Positions 55,954 through 64,000 of a stretch of 64,000 nt of DNA are shown one piece after another. The notes below the pieces were generated by a model. It saw only the letters and a list, made by a program, of their open reading frames with translations. It made no database searches and had not been told where the DNA came from. Both the position numbers and the translations under genes were made by a program. The DNA is from Promethearchaeota archaeon. GTDB lineage: Archaea; Asgardarchaeota; Lokiarchaeia; Sigyniarchaeales; SOKP01. Each line of letters begins with the position of its first letter. Position 1 is the first letter of the stretch. The stretch lies in assembly GCA_016839555.1 (NCBI GenBank), contig JAEOUA010000008.1, forward strand, positions 186,001-250,000, given 5' to 3'.

Positions 55954-57561
55954 ATGCAATCTAAAAAACCCAATATTGTACTTATTCTCGCTGATGATAT
56001 GGGATTTTCTGATATCAGATGCTACGGTGGAGAAATCTCTACACCAAATCTTGATAATTTGGCTGAAGGTGGTATTAGATTCACTCAATTTTTTAATACT
56101 GCCCGATGTTCTCCCTCGAGAGCTTCCCTCTTAACTGGGTTACATCCACATCAAACAGGCATAGGTATATTAGTTGATGATTATAGCCCAGAAGGTTATG
56201 CAGGAGATCTTAATAATAATTGTATTACTATTGCTGAAATTTTAAAAGAAAATGGCTATAAAACTTATATGAGCGGTAAATGGCATGTATCTACTAGTAA
56301 ATTTGAAGTTCGTGATTCATGGCCAAATCAACGGGGATTTGATCATTTTTATGGAACTATTGTAGGAGCAGGGAGCTATTATTATCCTATTAGTCTTACA
56401 CGTGATAATAAGAATATTGAGCAAGAAACTCTAAATAAAGACTTTTATTATACTGATGCTATCACCAATAATGCTGTGAAATATATTAATCAACATTATA
56501 AGAGTACTCCTAACACTCCCTTTTTCTTATATGTGAGCTATACTGCCCCACATTGGCCACTGCATGCAAAGAAGGAGGTTATCGAAAAATATAAAGGGCG
56601 CTTTAAAGATGGATGGGATACTCTAAGGAAAGAGCGGCTCGAGCGTCAAGTAGATATGAATATAATTAATGAAAAATGGAAGTTATCAGATAGAGATCCA
56701 AGAGCCTCCCCTTGGAAAGATGTGAGGCATAAAGATTGGGAACAGAGGAGAATGGAAGTGTATGCCGCCCAAGTTGACATTATGGATAAAGGAATAGGTA
56801 AAATAGTAGATACTCTTAAAGAAAATAAATTATTAGAAGATACTTTAATAATATTTCTGTCTGATAATGGTGGATGCGCCGAACCTCTCGGAACGGTTAT
56901 GGAAAAGATAGCATTAGCAGATGCTTCGACAAGAAAATATACCCGTTCTGGAGAAAGAGTTAATTTTGGGAATAAACACTCTGTTATGCCCGGAGGAGAA
57001 AATACGTACCAAAGTTATGGCGCTGCTTGGGCTAATCTCTCTAATACCCCTTTTCGCAAATTTAAGAAATGGACTCATGAGGGAGGAATCGCTACTCCCT
57101 TTATACTTCATTGGCCTAAATCAATTAAACATAAGGGCGAAATAAGACATCAGCAAGCTCAATTAACCGATATAATGGCAACCATAGTAGATATTACGGG
57201 TATTGAATATCCTAAAAAGTTTAAGGGAAGAACTATACTTCCATTGGAAGGAACTAGCTTAGTGCCCATTTTTAATAACAAAGATAATAATAAAGGGATG
57301 CTGTTTTTTGAACATGAGGGAAATGCTGCTGTACGTGATGGGAATTGGAAGCTCGTCAGAGATTATCCCGAAGATTGGGAATTATATAATATGGAAGAGG
57401 ATAGGACAGAATTAAATAGTTTAATTGATCAATATCCCAATCGGGCTTTGAAGATGAAAAAAACTTATGAAGAATGGGCTAAACGCTGTGGAGTTATACC
57501 CCGAGAAAAGATGTTGGAAATTCAAAAAAAAAGATTTAGAAAATTATATAGCAAATATTAA
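55954..57561 (+). CDS. Sulfatase (formylglycine-type arylsulfatase)
   Basis: A 535-residue sulfatase with metal residues D14/D15 (ILADDMGFSD), the modification motif C52-S-P-S-R56, GKWHVS, LSDNGGC and a C-terminal part with FEHEGNAAVRDGNWKLV. It has no signal peptide and would act in the cytoplasm. Cys52 needs conversion to formylglycine; no FGE or anSME gene lies in the window. It removes sulfate from sulfated sugars or similar compounds, which suits the neighbouring carbohydrate genes. Confidence 0.92.
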   Translation: MQSKKPNIVLILADDMGFSDIRCYGGEISTPNLDNLAEGGIRFTQFFNTARCSPSRASLLTGLHPHQTGIGILVDDYSPEGYAGDLNNNCITIAEILKENGYKTYMSGKWHVSTSKFEVRDSWPNQRGFDHFYGTIVGAGSYYYPISLTRDNKNIEQETLNKDFYYTDAITNNAVKYINQHYKSTPNTPFFLYVSYTAPHWPLHAKKEVIEKYKGRFKDGWDTLRKERLERQVDMNIINEKWKLSDRDPRASPWKDVRHKDWEQRRMEVYAAQVDIMDKGIGKIVDTLKENKLLEDTLIIFLSDNGGCAEPLGTVMEKIALADASTRKYTRSGERVNFGNKHSVMPGGENTYQSYGAAWANLSNTPFRKFKKWTHEGGIATPFILHWPKSIKHKGEIRHQQAQLTDIMATIVDITGIEYPKKFKGRTILPLEGTSLVPIFNNKDNNKGMLFFEHEGNAAVRDGNWKLVRDYPEDWELYNMEEDRTELNSLIDQYPNRALKMKKTYEEWAKRCGVIPREKMLEIQKKRFRKLYSKY

Positions 57562-57890
57562 TGGGAATTATTTAAACCTAAAAATTAATCCATTAATTTC
57601 CATTAAAACTTCTCTTTTATTAGCTTTCGCTTATAAATATATATTTATTAGGATTTTTTTCCATAACTCTTAAATTATTAGGTTAGCTTATATAGCTTTT
57701 AAGTATTTTTTGAGAAAGATTATCGGAAATTAAATCAGTAAACCGCTATGTTTCTTAAGATTGTCAAAGGTCAAGATATATAACTAAAAAAATTTATAAT
57801 CTATTTTTTATTTTTAAGAGTATCTTAATTATTAAATACTAAAACTTGAAAAAATAATTTATTTTATAATTATTAAAATATTACTTAAAT
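57562..57890. other. 329-bp intergenic region
   Basis: AT-rich spacer after the sulfatase gene. A short TATA-like stretch around 57858-57872 fits a promoter for the tRNA at 57891. Nothing else is seen. Confidence 0.35.
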
Positions 57891-57993
57891 GCCAAGATGG
57901 CGTAGAATGTTGCCCAATTAGGGTAAATACGTAACCCGGGAACGCACCAGACTGAAGATCTGGGTATCGGGGGTTCAAATCCCCCTCTTGGCA
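57891..57993 (+). tRNA. tRNA-Phe (GAA) with intron in the D-loop
   Basis: Acceptor strands GCCAAGA and TCTTGGC pair fully, with discriminator A at 57993 and no encoded CCA. The anticodon arm is CCAGA-CTGAAGA-TCTGG (anticodon GAA) and the T-arm is GGGGG-TTCAAAT-CCCCC. D-stem GCGT/ACGC pairs, but the D-loop region is 38 nt long instead of about 9. Removing about 29 nt (near 57906-57934) leaves a normal loop AGCCCGGGA and a 74-nt tRNA. The intron contains its own GCCC/GGGT hairpin. A non-canonical D-loop intron needs the archaeal splicing endonuclease. Confidence 0.9.
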
Positions 57994-58019
57994 TAAAATT
58001 TAATCTCTTTTGATTTATA

Positions 58020-58664
58020 TTAATTTTTTTCAAATATATCGAAGATATTTTTTTTCTTTCTTCTATCATCTTTAATTATAAATTCTCTAAAAACCTCATT
58101 GTCATCGTCAATAAATTCCCAAAAATCTTCATATATGTCCTTCAGGGTTTTTTCTTTCGATTCTAATTCATCTTTTCTAGATTTATTTGGTAATACTTCC
58201 ATTGTTACTTTATTATGAACTGATTTTTGCCCCATTCGAAGATTTGAGATGTTATGAGAAATATTTTCTTTCTTTTTAGGCAGTTTATACCCTTTAGGTA
58301 AATATTCCACATAATTTCCCTCCGTTATTAACGTTTCAAATAAAATTTTTTCTGATTTCTTCTTTTTTATTAACTTTTCCTTATAAAGGGGATCCTGTTT
58401 TTTTTCCATATTATTTTTAAATTCAAAATCAACTGATTGATATCCACGGATTTTATAATTTTTGTCTACAAACGCCTGAAAGGAATGGTCACAAATTAAA
58501 TATTTTGGAATCGATATAGTTGTTAGATTCTTAGCCTTATCTACAACTGATTTTGGAAATTCTAATTGTTTAGATGCGGAACATTTAGGACAAATAAAAT
58601 TAATTTTCACGGATTCAATTAATTGATTAACGTTAACACATTCTTTGCTATTGCTTAAAGTCAT
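58020..58664 (-). CDS. Unknown zinc-motif protein
   Basis: A 214-residue protein with an N-terminal domain (ICPKCSASKQLEFPKS, then CDHSFQAFVDKNYKIRGYQS) that may bind one zinc, and a Lys/Glu-rich C-terminal region probably largely unstructured. No family recognised. It is cotranscribed with, or close to, the gene at 58768. Function unknown. Confidence 0.6.
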   Translation of the reverse strand: MTLSNSKECVNVNQLIESVKINFICPKCSASKQLEFPKSVVDKAKNLTTISIPKYLICDHSFQAFVDKNYKIRGYQSVDFEFKNNMEKKQDPLYKEKLIKKKKSEKILFETLITEGNYVEYLPKGYKLPKKKENISHNISNLRMGQKSVHNKVTMEVLPNKSRKDELESKEKTLKDIYEDFWEFIDDDNEVFREFIIKDDRRKKKNIFDIFEKN

Positions 58665-58767
58665 ACTTTCCTCTATCAGAATTTTATATAAAAAATGATT
58701 TAAACTACGATAATTGCTTTAAAGAAGAAAATAATAAGAAATAATTTTTAAAAAAATCTGAAGAATA

Positions 58768-59307
58768 TTAACGCTCAAGAGTATATTTTATATTAAAATT
58801 ATCTTTCGATAAAATAAAATTGACTTTTAGCGAAGGAAGTACCTCGGATTCTATTTTAAATGTATGTTTACCTTCAGTTAATCGATTTAAATTGTTTTTA
58901 TTCATATGCAAAAGAATATCAATTGTATCTCCTAATGCGATGGTACGCCCTTTTAATTTTCCTTCTAAAATATCCTTTAATGTGAAGGTTTGTTCTTTAT
59001 GAATTAATAAGACATTTTCTTGAATGACTTCTTTATCGATAATTGTTTTCGATAAATCTATTTTTTCATTATCCAAATAAATTTGAAAAATTTCACCAAT
59101 GTTAAAGTTTTCTTGCTCTATTTTCTCTTTAGAAAGGTTTTGAATGTTTATTTCATTAGGAATGTCAAGCGGAATTACTACATTAATAGCTCTTATTAGA
59201 AGCGCGTCTTCCATTCCGTCGTTATCTAAATCAACGGTATATACACATTTATTTGGGGGAAATATTTTTTTAATTAATACTTTTAATGATGATAAGTTTA
59301 TACCCAT
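58768..59307 (-). CDS. Unknown protein with DxDxDG-type loop
   Basis: A 179-residue soluble protein, mixed alpha/beta, with VDLDNDGMEDALL near residues 25-37, which looks like a calcium-binding loop. The rest is beta-rich with Lys/Glu turns (ENVLLIHKEQTFTLKDILEG). No family recognised. It lies 103 bp upstream of the gene at 58020-58664 on the same strand. Confidence 0.55.
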   Translation of the reverse strand: MGINLSSLKVLIKKIFPPNKCVYTVDLDNDGMEDALLIRAINVVIPLDIPNEINIQNLSKEKIEQENFNIGEIFQIYLDNEKIDLSKTIIDKEVIQENVLLIHKEQTFTLKDILEGKLKGRTIALGDTIDILLHMNKNNLNRLTEGKHTFKIESEVLPSLKVNFILSKDNFNIKYTLER

Positions 59308-59395
59308 TTTTTTTTCAATTTCTTTTTTCTTATATAAGATATATTATTTGTATATTTTTAAAGGGATGTTCTTATTTTCAAAAATTTTTAAATCT

Positions 59396-60418
59396 TTATT
59401 GATCTATTTCAGATATTTTTACAGGTCGATTATCATTGTAGGATTTTTGCGCTGCTTTTGCTATTAAGATACTCTGTAAACCATCTTCGCCATTTGGACT
59501 TGGATCTATATTTTTTTTGAGACAGTCGAAGAAAAATATTAACTCATTAATATATGAATTCCTATATCTCTCTAAGAAAAAATAGGGGATTTTATCTTTT
59601 CTTATATGTTCATTAGTGTAAATCTCTATGGTATTTGATGGTCGATTATCTGCAATAACACATCCTTTAGAACCAAATACTTCAGCTCTTTGATCATATC
59701 CATAGACTGCCTGACGAGAATTATCAATGATCCCTAAAGCTTCGTTTTTAAATTTTAAAACCGCTACTGCAGTATCAATATCGCCTGCTTTACCTATATC
59801 TGGGTTAATTAAAACAGCTCCATTCGCATATACTTCTTCAACTTCGCTATTTGCAAGAAATCGAGCCATATCCCAATCATGGATACTCATATCAATAAAA
59901 ATTCCACCAGATATTTTTATATATTCTATGGGCGGGGGAGCGGGGTCTCGAGAAGTGATTTTTACAATATGAGGCTTTCCAATTTGACCAGAATTAATCA
60001 CTTCATACAGTCTTCGAAAATTCTTATCAAATCGTCGATTAAATCCTATCATGAGGCTAACATTTTCTTTCCTTGTAATTGCAATGGTCTCTTTAATTCT
60101 TTTAACATTCGTGTCTAATGGCTTTTCACAAAATATATGTTTTTTAGCTTGTGCTGCTTTTTGAATAAATTTGGCATGTGTATCTGTTGAAGATGCTATT
60201 ATAACTGCATTGATGTCTGGATCTTTAAATATATCGGTAGCATCATCTGTGAGTTTCGGGATTCCTAATTGATTAACCCATTGAGTTAATTCATCATTTA
60301 TGTTAATATCTGAAATTATTTTTAGTTTTATACCAGGAATATGATGGATAAGATTCTCAATATGAATTTTACCAATTCTTCCCGCTCCAATTACTCCCAC
60401 ATTGAATATTTTTGACAT
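59396..60418 (-). CDS. iolG: Gfo/Idh/MocA oxidoreductase, inositol 2-dehydrogenase-like
   Basis: A 340-residue NAD-dependent dehydrogenase: VGVIGAGRIGKIHIEN Rossmann motif, EKPLDTN with the catalytic Lys, GFNRRFD and IDMSIHDWDMARF, all typical of myo-inositol 2-dehydrogenase. It oxidises inositol to scyllo-inosose in known relatives. Together with the IolM-like dehydrogenase at 61954, the carrier at 60630 and the TIM-barrel epimerase fragment at the window end it resembles the Thermotoga-type inositol pathway. Divergent from the transporter across 211 bp. Confidence 0.88.
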   Translation of the reverse strand: MSKIFNVGVIGAGRIGKIHIENLIHHIPGIKLKIISDININDELTQWVNQLGIPKLTDDATDIFKDPDINAVIIASSTDTHAKFIQKAAQAKKHIFCEKPLDTNVKRIKETIAITRKENVSLMIGFNRRFDKNFRRLYEVINSGQIGKPHIVKITSRDPAPPPIEYIKISGGIFIDMSIHDWDMARFLANSEVEEVYANGAVLINPDIGKAGDIDTAVAVLKFKNEALGIIDNSRQAVYGYDQRAEVFGSKGCVIADNRPSNTIEIYTNEHIRKDKIPYFFLERYRNSYINELIFFFDCLKKNIDPSPNGEDGLQSILIAKAAQKSYNDNRPVKISEIDQ

Positions 60419-60629
60419 TATAGATTTTCAAATAAAATTATTTAATTGTTTTTCATATAATTTAATTTTATTAAAACAAATTATATCTAAATTTTTGATT
60501 CTAATATAATTTTAGATATTCACATAATAAAAGATCATAGCTAAATAAAAAGAAATTCAATTAATATCTACTTATATTTTAATACTTCAAAATCCAAATA
60601 ATAATTAATTAAAATTAAAAATAAAAAAA

Positions 60630-61883
60630 ATGACGGAAAAAGAAATTCAAGTATATGGAAAACGATGGGTTATTTTGCTTCTATTTATGTTTGCAAATAT
60701 CACTATGCAAATACTTTGGATCAGTTATGGATCTATTACCATTGAATCTTCAGCTTTTTATGGCGTTGGTGAGCTTGAAATCCTTCTTTTATCTCTGATT
60801 TTTATGGTAGTTTACATTCCAGTATCTTTTCTCGCCTCTTGGTCACTTGATAAATATAGCTTTAAATTCGGTACTAGCATAGGAGTTATTCTAGGTGCTA
60901 TTTTTGGTTTCTTGCGATTTATTGCGGGCTCAAATTATCTTTTTGCCTTTATAGCTCAGACAGGAATCGCTGTTGGCCAACCGTTTATACTAAACAGTAT
61001 CACAAAGCTCTCCGCTAATTGGTTTCCTGAAGACGAAAGAACACTTTCTACGGGATTATCCTTGATTTCTCAATTTGTAGGAATTGCTCTGGGCGTGTTT
61101 CTTTCACCATTCCTGATAAGTTGTACTGAATCTATTCCAATATTAACCGAACTTTTTCCAATGTTAATAGAATGTGATATCACACCAATGTTGTTTACTT
61201 TTGGAATTTTATCTGTAGCATCTGGAGTCTTATTTGTTATTTTTGTGAAAGATAAACCACCTACTCCACCATCTAAAAAAGAAACTGTTGAAAAAATCTT
61301 TATGTTTGAAGGACTTAAGAAACTATTTACAAATAAATACTTCATAATCCTTGTGATATTGTTCTTTATTGGATTAGGCACATTTAATATGGTCACAACT
61401 TATATAGAGTTAATTGTTGCTCCTCGAGGTTATTCCGCTTCCGATGCAGGAAATATTGGAGCTATCATGCTTTTTGGAGGTATAATAGGCTGTTTAATTA
61501 TGTCCACTCTTTCTGATAAATTTCAAAAGAGAAAGATATTTATCATATTTTCCGTGACATTAACAACAATATCCCTCACAATACTCTCTTTTGCAAGCTC
61601 CGCACTCTTACTATACATATTTGGGTTTAGTTTGGGATTTGGAATCTTATCTGCAGGACCAGTTGCACTAGAATATGCTGTAGAAATCACTACTCCGGTT
61701 CCTGAGGCAAGCTCAAACGGAATTTTGATGTGGATAGGCCAAATCGGTGGGATCCTCTTTATTTTAGGCCTTGTGGGCTTTACTCTACCTAATGGCGATT
61801 ATTTCCCTGCATTACTCTTGTTAAGTTTCTTAGCACTCGCTATACTTATCCTATCATTCTTTCTAAAAGAAGCGGAAAAATAA
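60630..61883 (+). CDS. MFS transporter
   Basis: A 417-residue MFS carrier with about 12 transmembrane segments. Characteristic blocks include SLDKYSFKFG after TM2, LNSITKLSANWFPEDERTLS in the N-half and SDKFQKRK after the sixth TM region. It resembles FLVCR-type transporters, but the neighbouring inositol genes suggest inositol or a related polyol as substrate. The central loop is Pro/Lys-rich. ATG start. Confidence 0.82.
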   Translation: MTEKEIQVYGKRWVILLLFMFANITMQILWISYGSITIESSAFYGVGELEILLLSLIFMVVYIPVSFLASWSLDKYSFKFGTSIGVILGAIFGFLRFIAGSNYLFAFIAQTGIAVGQPFILNSITKLSANWFPEDERTLSTGLSLISQFVGIALGVFLSPFLISCTESIPILTELFPMLIECDITPMLFTFGILSVASGVLFVIFVKDKPPTPPSKKETVEKIFMFEGLKKLFTNKYFIILVILFFIGLGTFNMVTTYIELIVAPRGYSASDAGNIGAIMLFGGIIGCLIMSTLSDKFQKRKIFIIFSVTLTTISLTILSFASSALLLYIFGFSLGFGILSAGPVALEYAVEITTPVPEASSNGILMWIGQIGGILFILGLVGFTLPNGDYFPALLLLSFLALAILILSFFLKEAEK

Positions 61884-61953
61884 CTCCACAACTTCTAAAT
61901 CATTTTCTTTTTTTTTTAACAATCTTTAATTTTTTTTAAAATTTTATTACATT

Positions 61954-63132
61954 ATGGAAGCAATAGAATTAAGTGCTAAATGGGAGCCTAAACCAAGTTT
62001 TAAACTTGGAAGTAAGGATATTGAAGGGAAACTAACATATCTGGGCTCTCAAGTTTGGCGATATCCTAACGTGAGAAAAATAGAAAAAGTAGTCCCGGAA
62101 ATCAAACCAAACGAGGTCTTAATAAAAGTAAAACGAGTTGGTATCTGTGGATCCGATGTCCACATGGCACAGACAGATAAAGAGGGATATATCTATTATC
62201 CAGGCTTGACCGCATTTCCAGTAATTTTAGGGCATGAATTTGCGGGAGAGATTGTAAAAGCAGGAATTCGCGCAATAAATAAAAGAACTAATCAACCATT
62301 TGAAGGGGGAGAACCGGTGACTGTAGAAGAAATGGTATGGTGTGGAGAATGCCGTCCTTGTTGTGATGGGTTTCCAAACCATTGTGAGCGCCTCCAAGAA
62401 ATAGGATTTTCCATAGATGGCGCCTATGCTGAATATATTGCCGTACCGGCGAAATTGTGTTGGAGCTTAAATAAATTAAAAAATCGATATGATGACATTT
62501 TTAAGATTGGGAGTTTAGTTGAACCCACATCAGTAGCATATAATGCCGTAATAGAACGAGGCGGAGGAATAAGACCTGGAGAAAATGTGGTAATTTTAGG
62601 TGGGGGTCCTATTGGTCTTGCTGCAACTAAGATTTTAAAAACAGCGGGAGCCGCAATATGCATAGTCTCAGAACCAGAAGAGAGTCGAGCAAATCTGGCA
62701 AAAAAGATGGGCGCTGATTATGTTATTAATCCCCAAAAAGAAAGTTTTGTCGAAGAAGTAAAAGAATATACGGATAATGAAGGAGCGAAGCTTTATTTAG
62801 AAGCTACAGGATTGCCCCATATAGTAACCGACGATATACAAAATGCAATCTGGGAATGCAAGGCTGTTAATAGCACAGTAGTAATCGTGGCAAGAGCAGA
62901 ACAGAGAATGCCCGTATGCGGTGAATATTTCCAAGTTAGAAGGGCAAGAATAGTTGGCGCCCAAGGACATTCAGGACATGGCACATTTCCTAATGTCATT
63001 AGTGCGATGAGCGCTGGTATGGATATGACCCCAATGATCACAAAGGAAATCAGTTTAGAAGAAGCTCCTGAGAATTTAAAAATCCTTCAAACAGATAAAG
63101 AAAATTGCAAAATAAGTATAAAAATTAGTTAA
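61954..63132 (+). CDS. iolM: Zinc-dependent dehydrogenase, scyllo-inosose dehydrogenase-like (IolM)
   Basis: A 392-residue medium-chain dehydrogenase: catalytic zinc residues in RVGICGSDVH and GHEFAGE, a structural zinc-like cluster CGECRPCCDGFPNHC, and NAD motif VILGGGPIGLAATK. Length and the unusual N-terminal 40 residues match the IolM group known from Thermotoga (TM0412 type), which oxidises 2-keto-myo-inositol. Adjacent to the MFS carrier gene by 70 bp, same strand, and to the IolG-like gene. Substrate assignment is by family and context. Confidence 0.85.
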   Translation: MEAIELSAKWEPKPSFKLGSKDIEGKLTYLGSQVWRYPNVRKIEKVVPEIKPNEVLIKVKRVGICGSDVHMAQTDKEGYIYYPGLTAFPVILGHEFAGEIVKAGIRAINKRTNQPFEGGEPVTVEEMVWCGECRPCCDGFPNHCERLQEIGFSIDGAYAEYIAVPAKLCWSLNKLKNRYDDIFKIGSLVEPTSVAYNAVIERGGGIRPGENVVILGGGPIGLAATKILKTAGAAICIVSEPEESRANLAKKMGADYVINPQKESFVEEVKEYTDNEGAKLYLEATGLPHIVTDDIQNAIWECKAVNSTVVIVARAEQRMPVCGEYFQVRRARIVGAQGHSGHGTFPNVISAMSAGMDMTPMITKEISLEEAPENLKILQTDKENCKISIKIS

Positions 63133-63157
63133 ATTAAGTTAAACTTAATTTTCTATT

Positions 63158-63640
63158 TCAAATTGAATTATTTTTCATTTTTTTTATCTTATTTATCCAA
63201 TCAGGCACCCTAAGATTAATTATTTTTTCCAAAAATGGGATATATGGTTTTATATCTAAAATTGGGCTCTCATTGAAGGCGTCTAAATTTTTTACGAATA
63301 GTACATTTTCTTCTCTTTTTAGAAGTTCAGATATGGTTAAACAAATTGGATTTGGTCTCACTTGGGAGTGAGTGGAAAATATTCCTACTTCTGGAAACTT
63401 TGGATTGCCTTTAGGATGAACCTTTTTAATCTCTCTTCGTTTCATTGATACTAAATGCGCCCAATAGCATACTATTATATGGGAAAACTCTTCAATACCA
63501 TCTAAACATTCAATATACTCATCAAAAATGATTATTTTAGAAATAGTTTTTTTATTACCAATTGCTTTTAAGAGACTTTTATCTATAATATCTATATTTG
63601 TTTTAACTTCTCCTATTGGAATAATTTTAATTTCGGCCAT
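63158..63640 (-). CDS. trmO: TrmO/TsaA-type tRNA m6t6A methyltransferase
   Basis: A 160-residue TsaA-family protein: GIEEFSHIIVCYWAH, GIFSTHSQVRPNPICLTISE and DAFNESPILDIKPYIPF. Members N6-methylate t6A37 in tRNA. Normally SxRSPxRPN-like sequence is found; here it is STHSQVRPNP, so His replaces one Arg. Convergent with the IolM-like gene by 25 bp. Confidence 0.85.
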   Translation of the reverse strand: MAEIKIIPIGEVKTNIDIIDKSLLKAIGNKKTISKIIIFDEYIECLDGIEEFSHIIVCYWAHLVSMKRREIKKVHPKGNPKFPEVGIFSTHSQVRPNPICLTISELLKREENVLFVKNLDAFNESPILDIKPYIPFLEKIINLRVPDWINKIKKMKNNSI

Positions 63641-63724
63641 TTTGAATTAGATTTTTCGGGTTATTTTTAATGTATTGAAAAACTTTAGATGAAATTATAA
63701 ATATATGTTTAAATTATTTCAAAT

Positions 63725-64000
63725 TCATTCATTAAAAATATTTCGTAAATATTTTGCGCTTTCTTCAGCAACATCTTCAAAACTGGGCTTCATAATAGTT
63801 TCAAGCGAATAAAATCCTTTATAATCTGCATTTTTGAAAATATTTATAAAAGTTTTAAAGTCAAAATGTCCTGATCCTGGAGATCTTCTATTACAATCAG
63901 CTAAGTGAATATGACATATTTCGGAGACATTTTTTCTAAGATCATCCCAAATAGAATTAGGATCTTCCTCTAAATGGATATGAAATGTATCAACTAATAA
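63725..64000 (-). CDS. TIM-barrel sugar-phosphate isomerase/epimerase, C-terminal part (cut by window end)
   Basis: An open minus-strand frame of 92 codons ends at TGA 63725-63727 and continues beyond base 64000. It reads LLVDTFHIHLEEDP, then HIHLADCNRRSPGSGHFDF, GFYSLETIMKP, with metal and substrate residues of the xylose-isomerase/AP-endonuclease-2-like family. Its position next to IolG- and IolM-like genes fits the IolO epimerase role in inositol breakdown, but only the C-terminal third is visible. Confidence 0.8.
   Translation of the reverse strand, partial: LLVDTFHIHLEEDPNSIWDDLRKNVSEICHIHLADCNRRSPGSGHFDFKTFINIFKNADYKGFYSLETIMKPSFEDVAEESAKYLRNIFNE

Noticed and set aside
57881..58069. 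ORF overlapping the tRNA on the minus strand
   Set aside because: Translation contains GFEPP-like sequence produced by reading a T-arm antisense; overlaps a perfect tRNA.

Overview
The window is AT-rich archaeal DNA. Archaeal hallmarks are two TFIIB-type initiation factors, an archaeal cupin-type phosphoglucose isomerase, a tRNA-Phe with an apparent intron in its D-loop, zinc-ribbon-tailed ATPases and a membrane caspase-like protein. Lokiarchaeia-like Asgard archaea fit this mixture of eukaryote-like, bacterial-type and lineage-specific genes. That placement is inference; no ribosomal marker is present. Layout: (1) 1-9 kb holds the end of a HerA-like ATPase, an orphan VirB11/TadA-like secretion ATPase, a CPBP membrane protease and two TFB genes. 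(2) About 9-41.7 kb is an accessory, defence-island-like region. It contains a HicA-like toxin pair, an AAA ATPase with a possible nuclease domain, a TrlF-type PHP-ATPase, two HNH genes, a HEPN/DUF4145-like gene running in frame into a SAVED plus CD-NTase gene (CBASS-type signalling), a NERD-UvrD helicase, a degenerate 61-bp-period CRISPR-like array, a caspase-like protein, a broken N6-DNA methyltransferase and a dead PIG-L deacetylase. Many of these genes carry in-frame stop codons with the reading frame otherwise intact, and there are remnant copies of the helicase, the caspase gene and other local genes, so the region is decaying and recombining. A tRNA 5' half without its 3' half lies near its right edge (40812-40847). 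(3) 41.7-53.8 kb is a bacterial-style carbohydrate locus: KDPG aldolase, a dehydrogenase-metallolactonase fusion, cupin PGI, a shikimate-dehydrogenase-like enzyme, an FGGY kinase, a glycyl radical enzyme with its activase, a GPH sugar transporter and a DeoR regulator. Two divergent promoters in it share ATGTTAA-type elements. (4) 54-64 kb has a SPL-like radical SAM protein overlapping an AlkD-like DNA repair gene, a sulfatase, the intron-containing tRNA-Phe, and an inositol-type catabolic set (IolG-like and IolM-like dehydrogenases, an MFS carrier and a TIM-barrel epimerase cut by the window end) plus TrmO. The most interesting items are the SAVED/CD-NTase fusion, the possible split tRNA, the nonsense-only gene decay, the glycyl-radical sugar locus with its fused dehydrogenase-lactonase, and the four 18-bp palindromes before the HTH gene at 40080.
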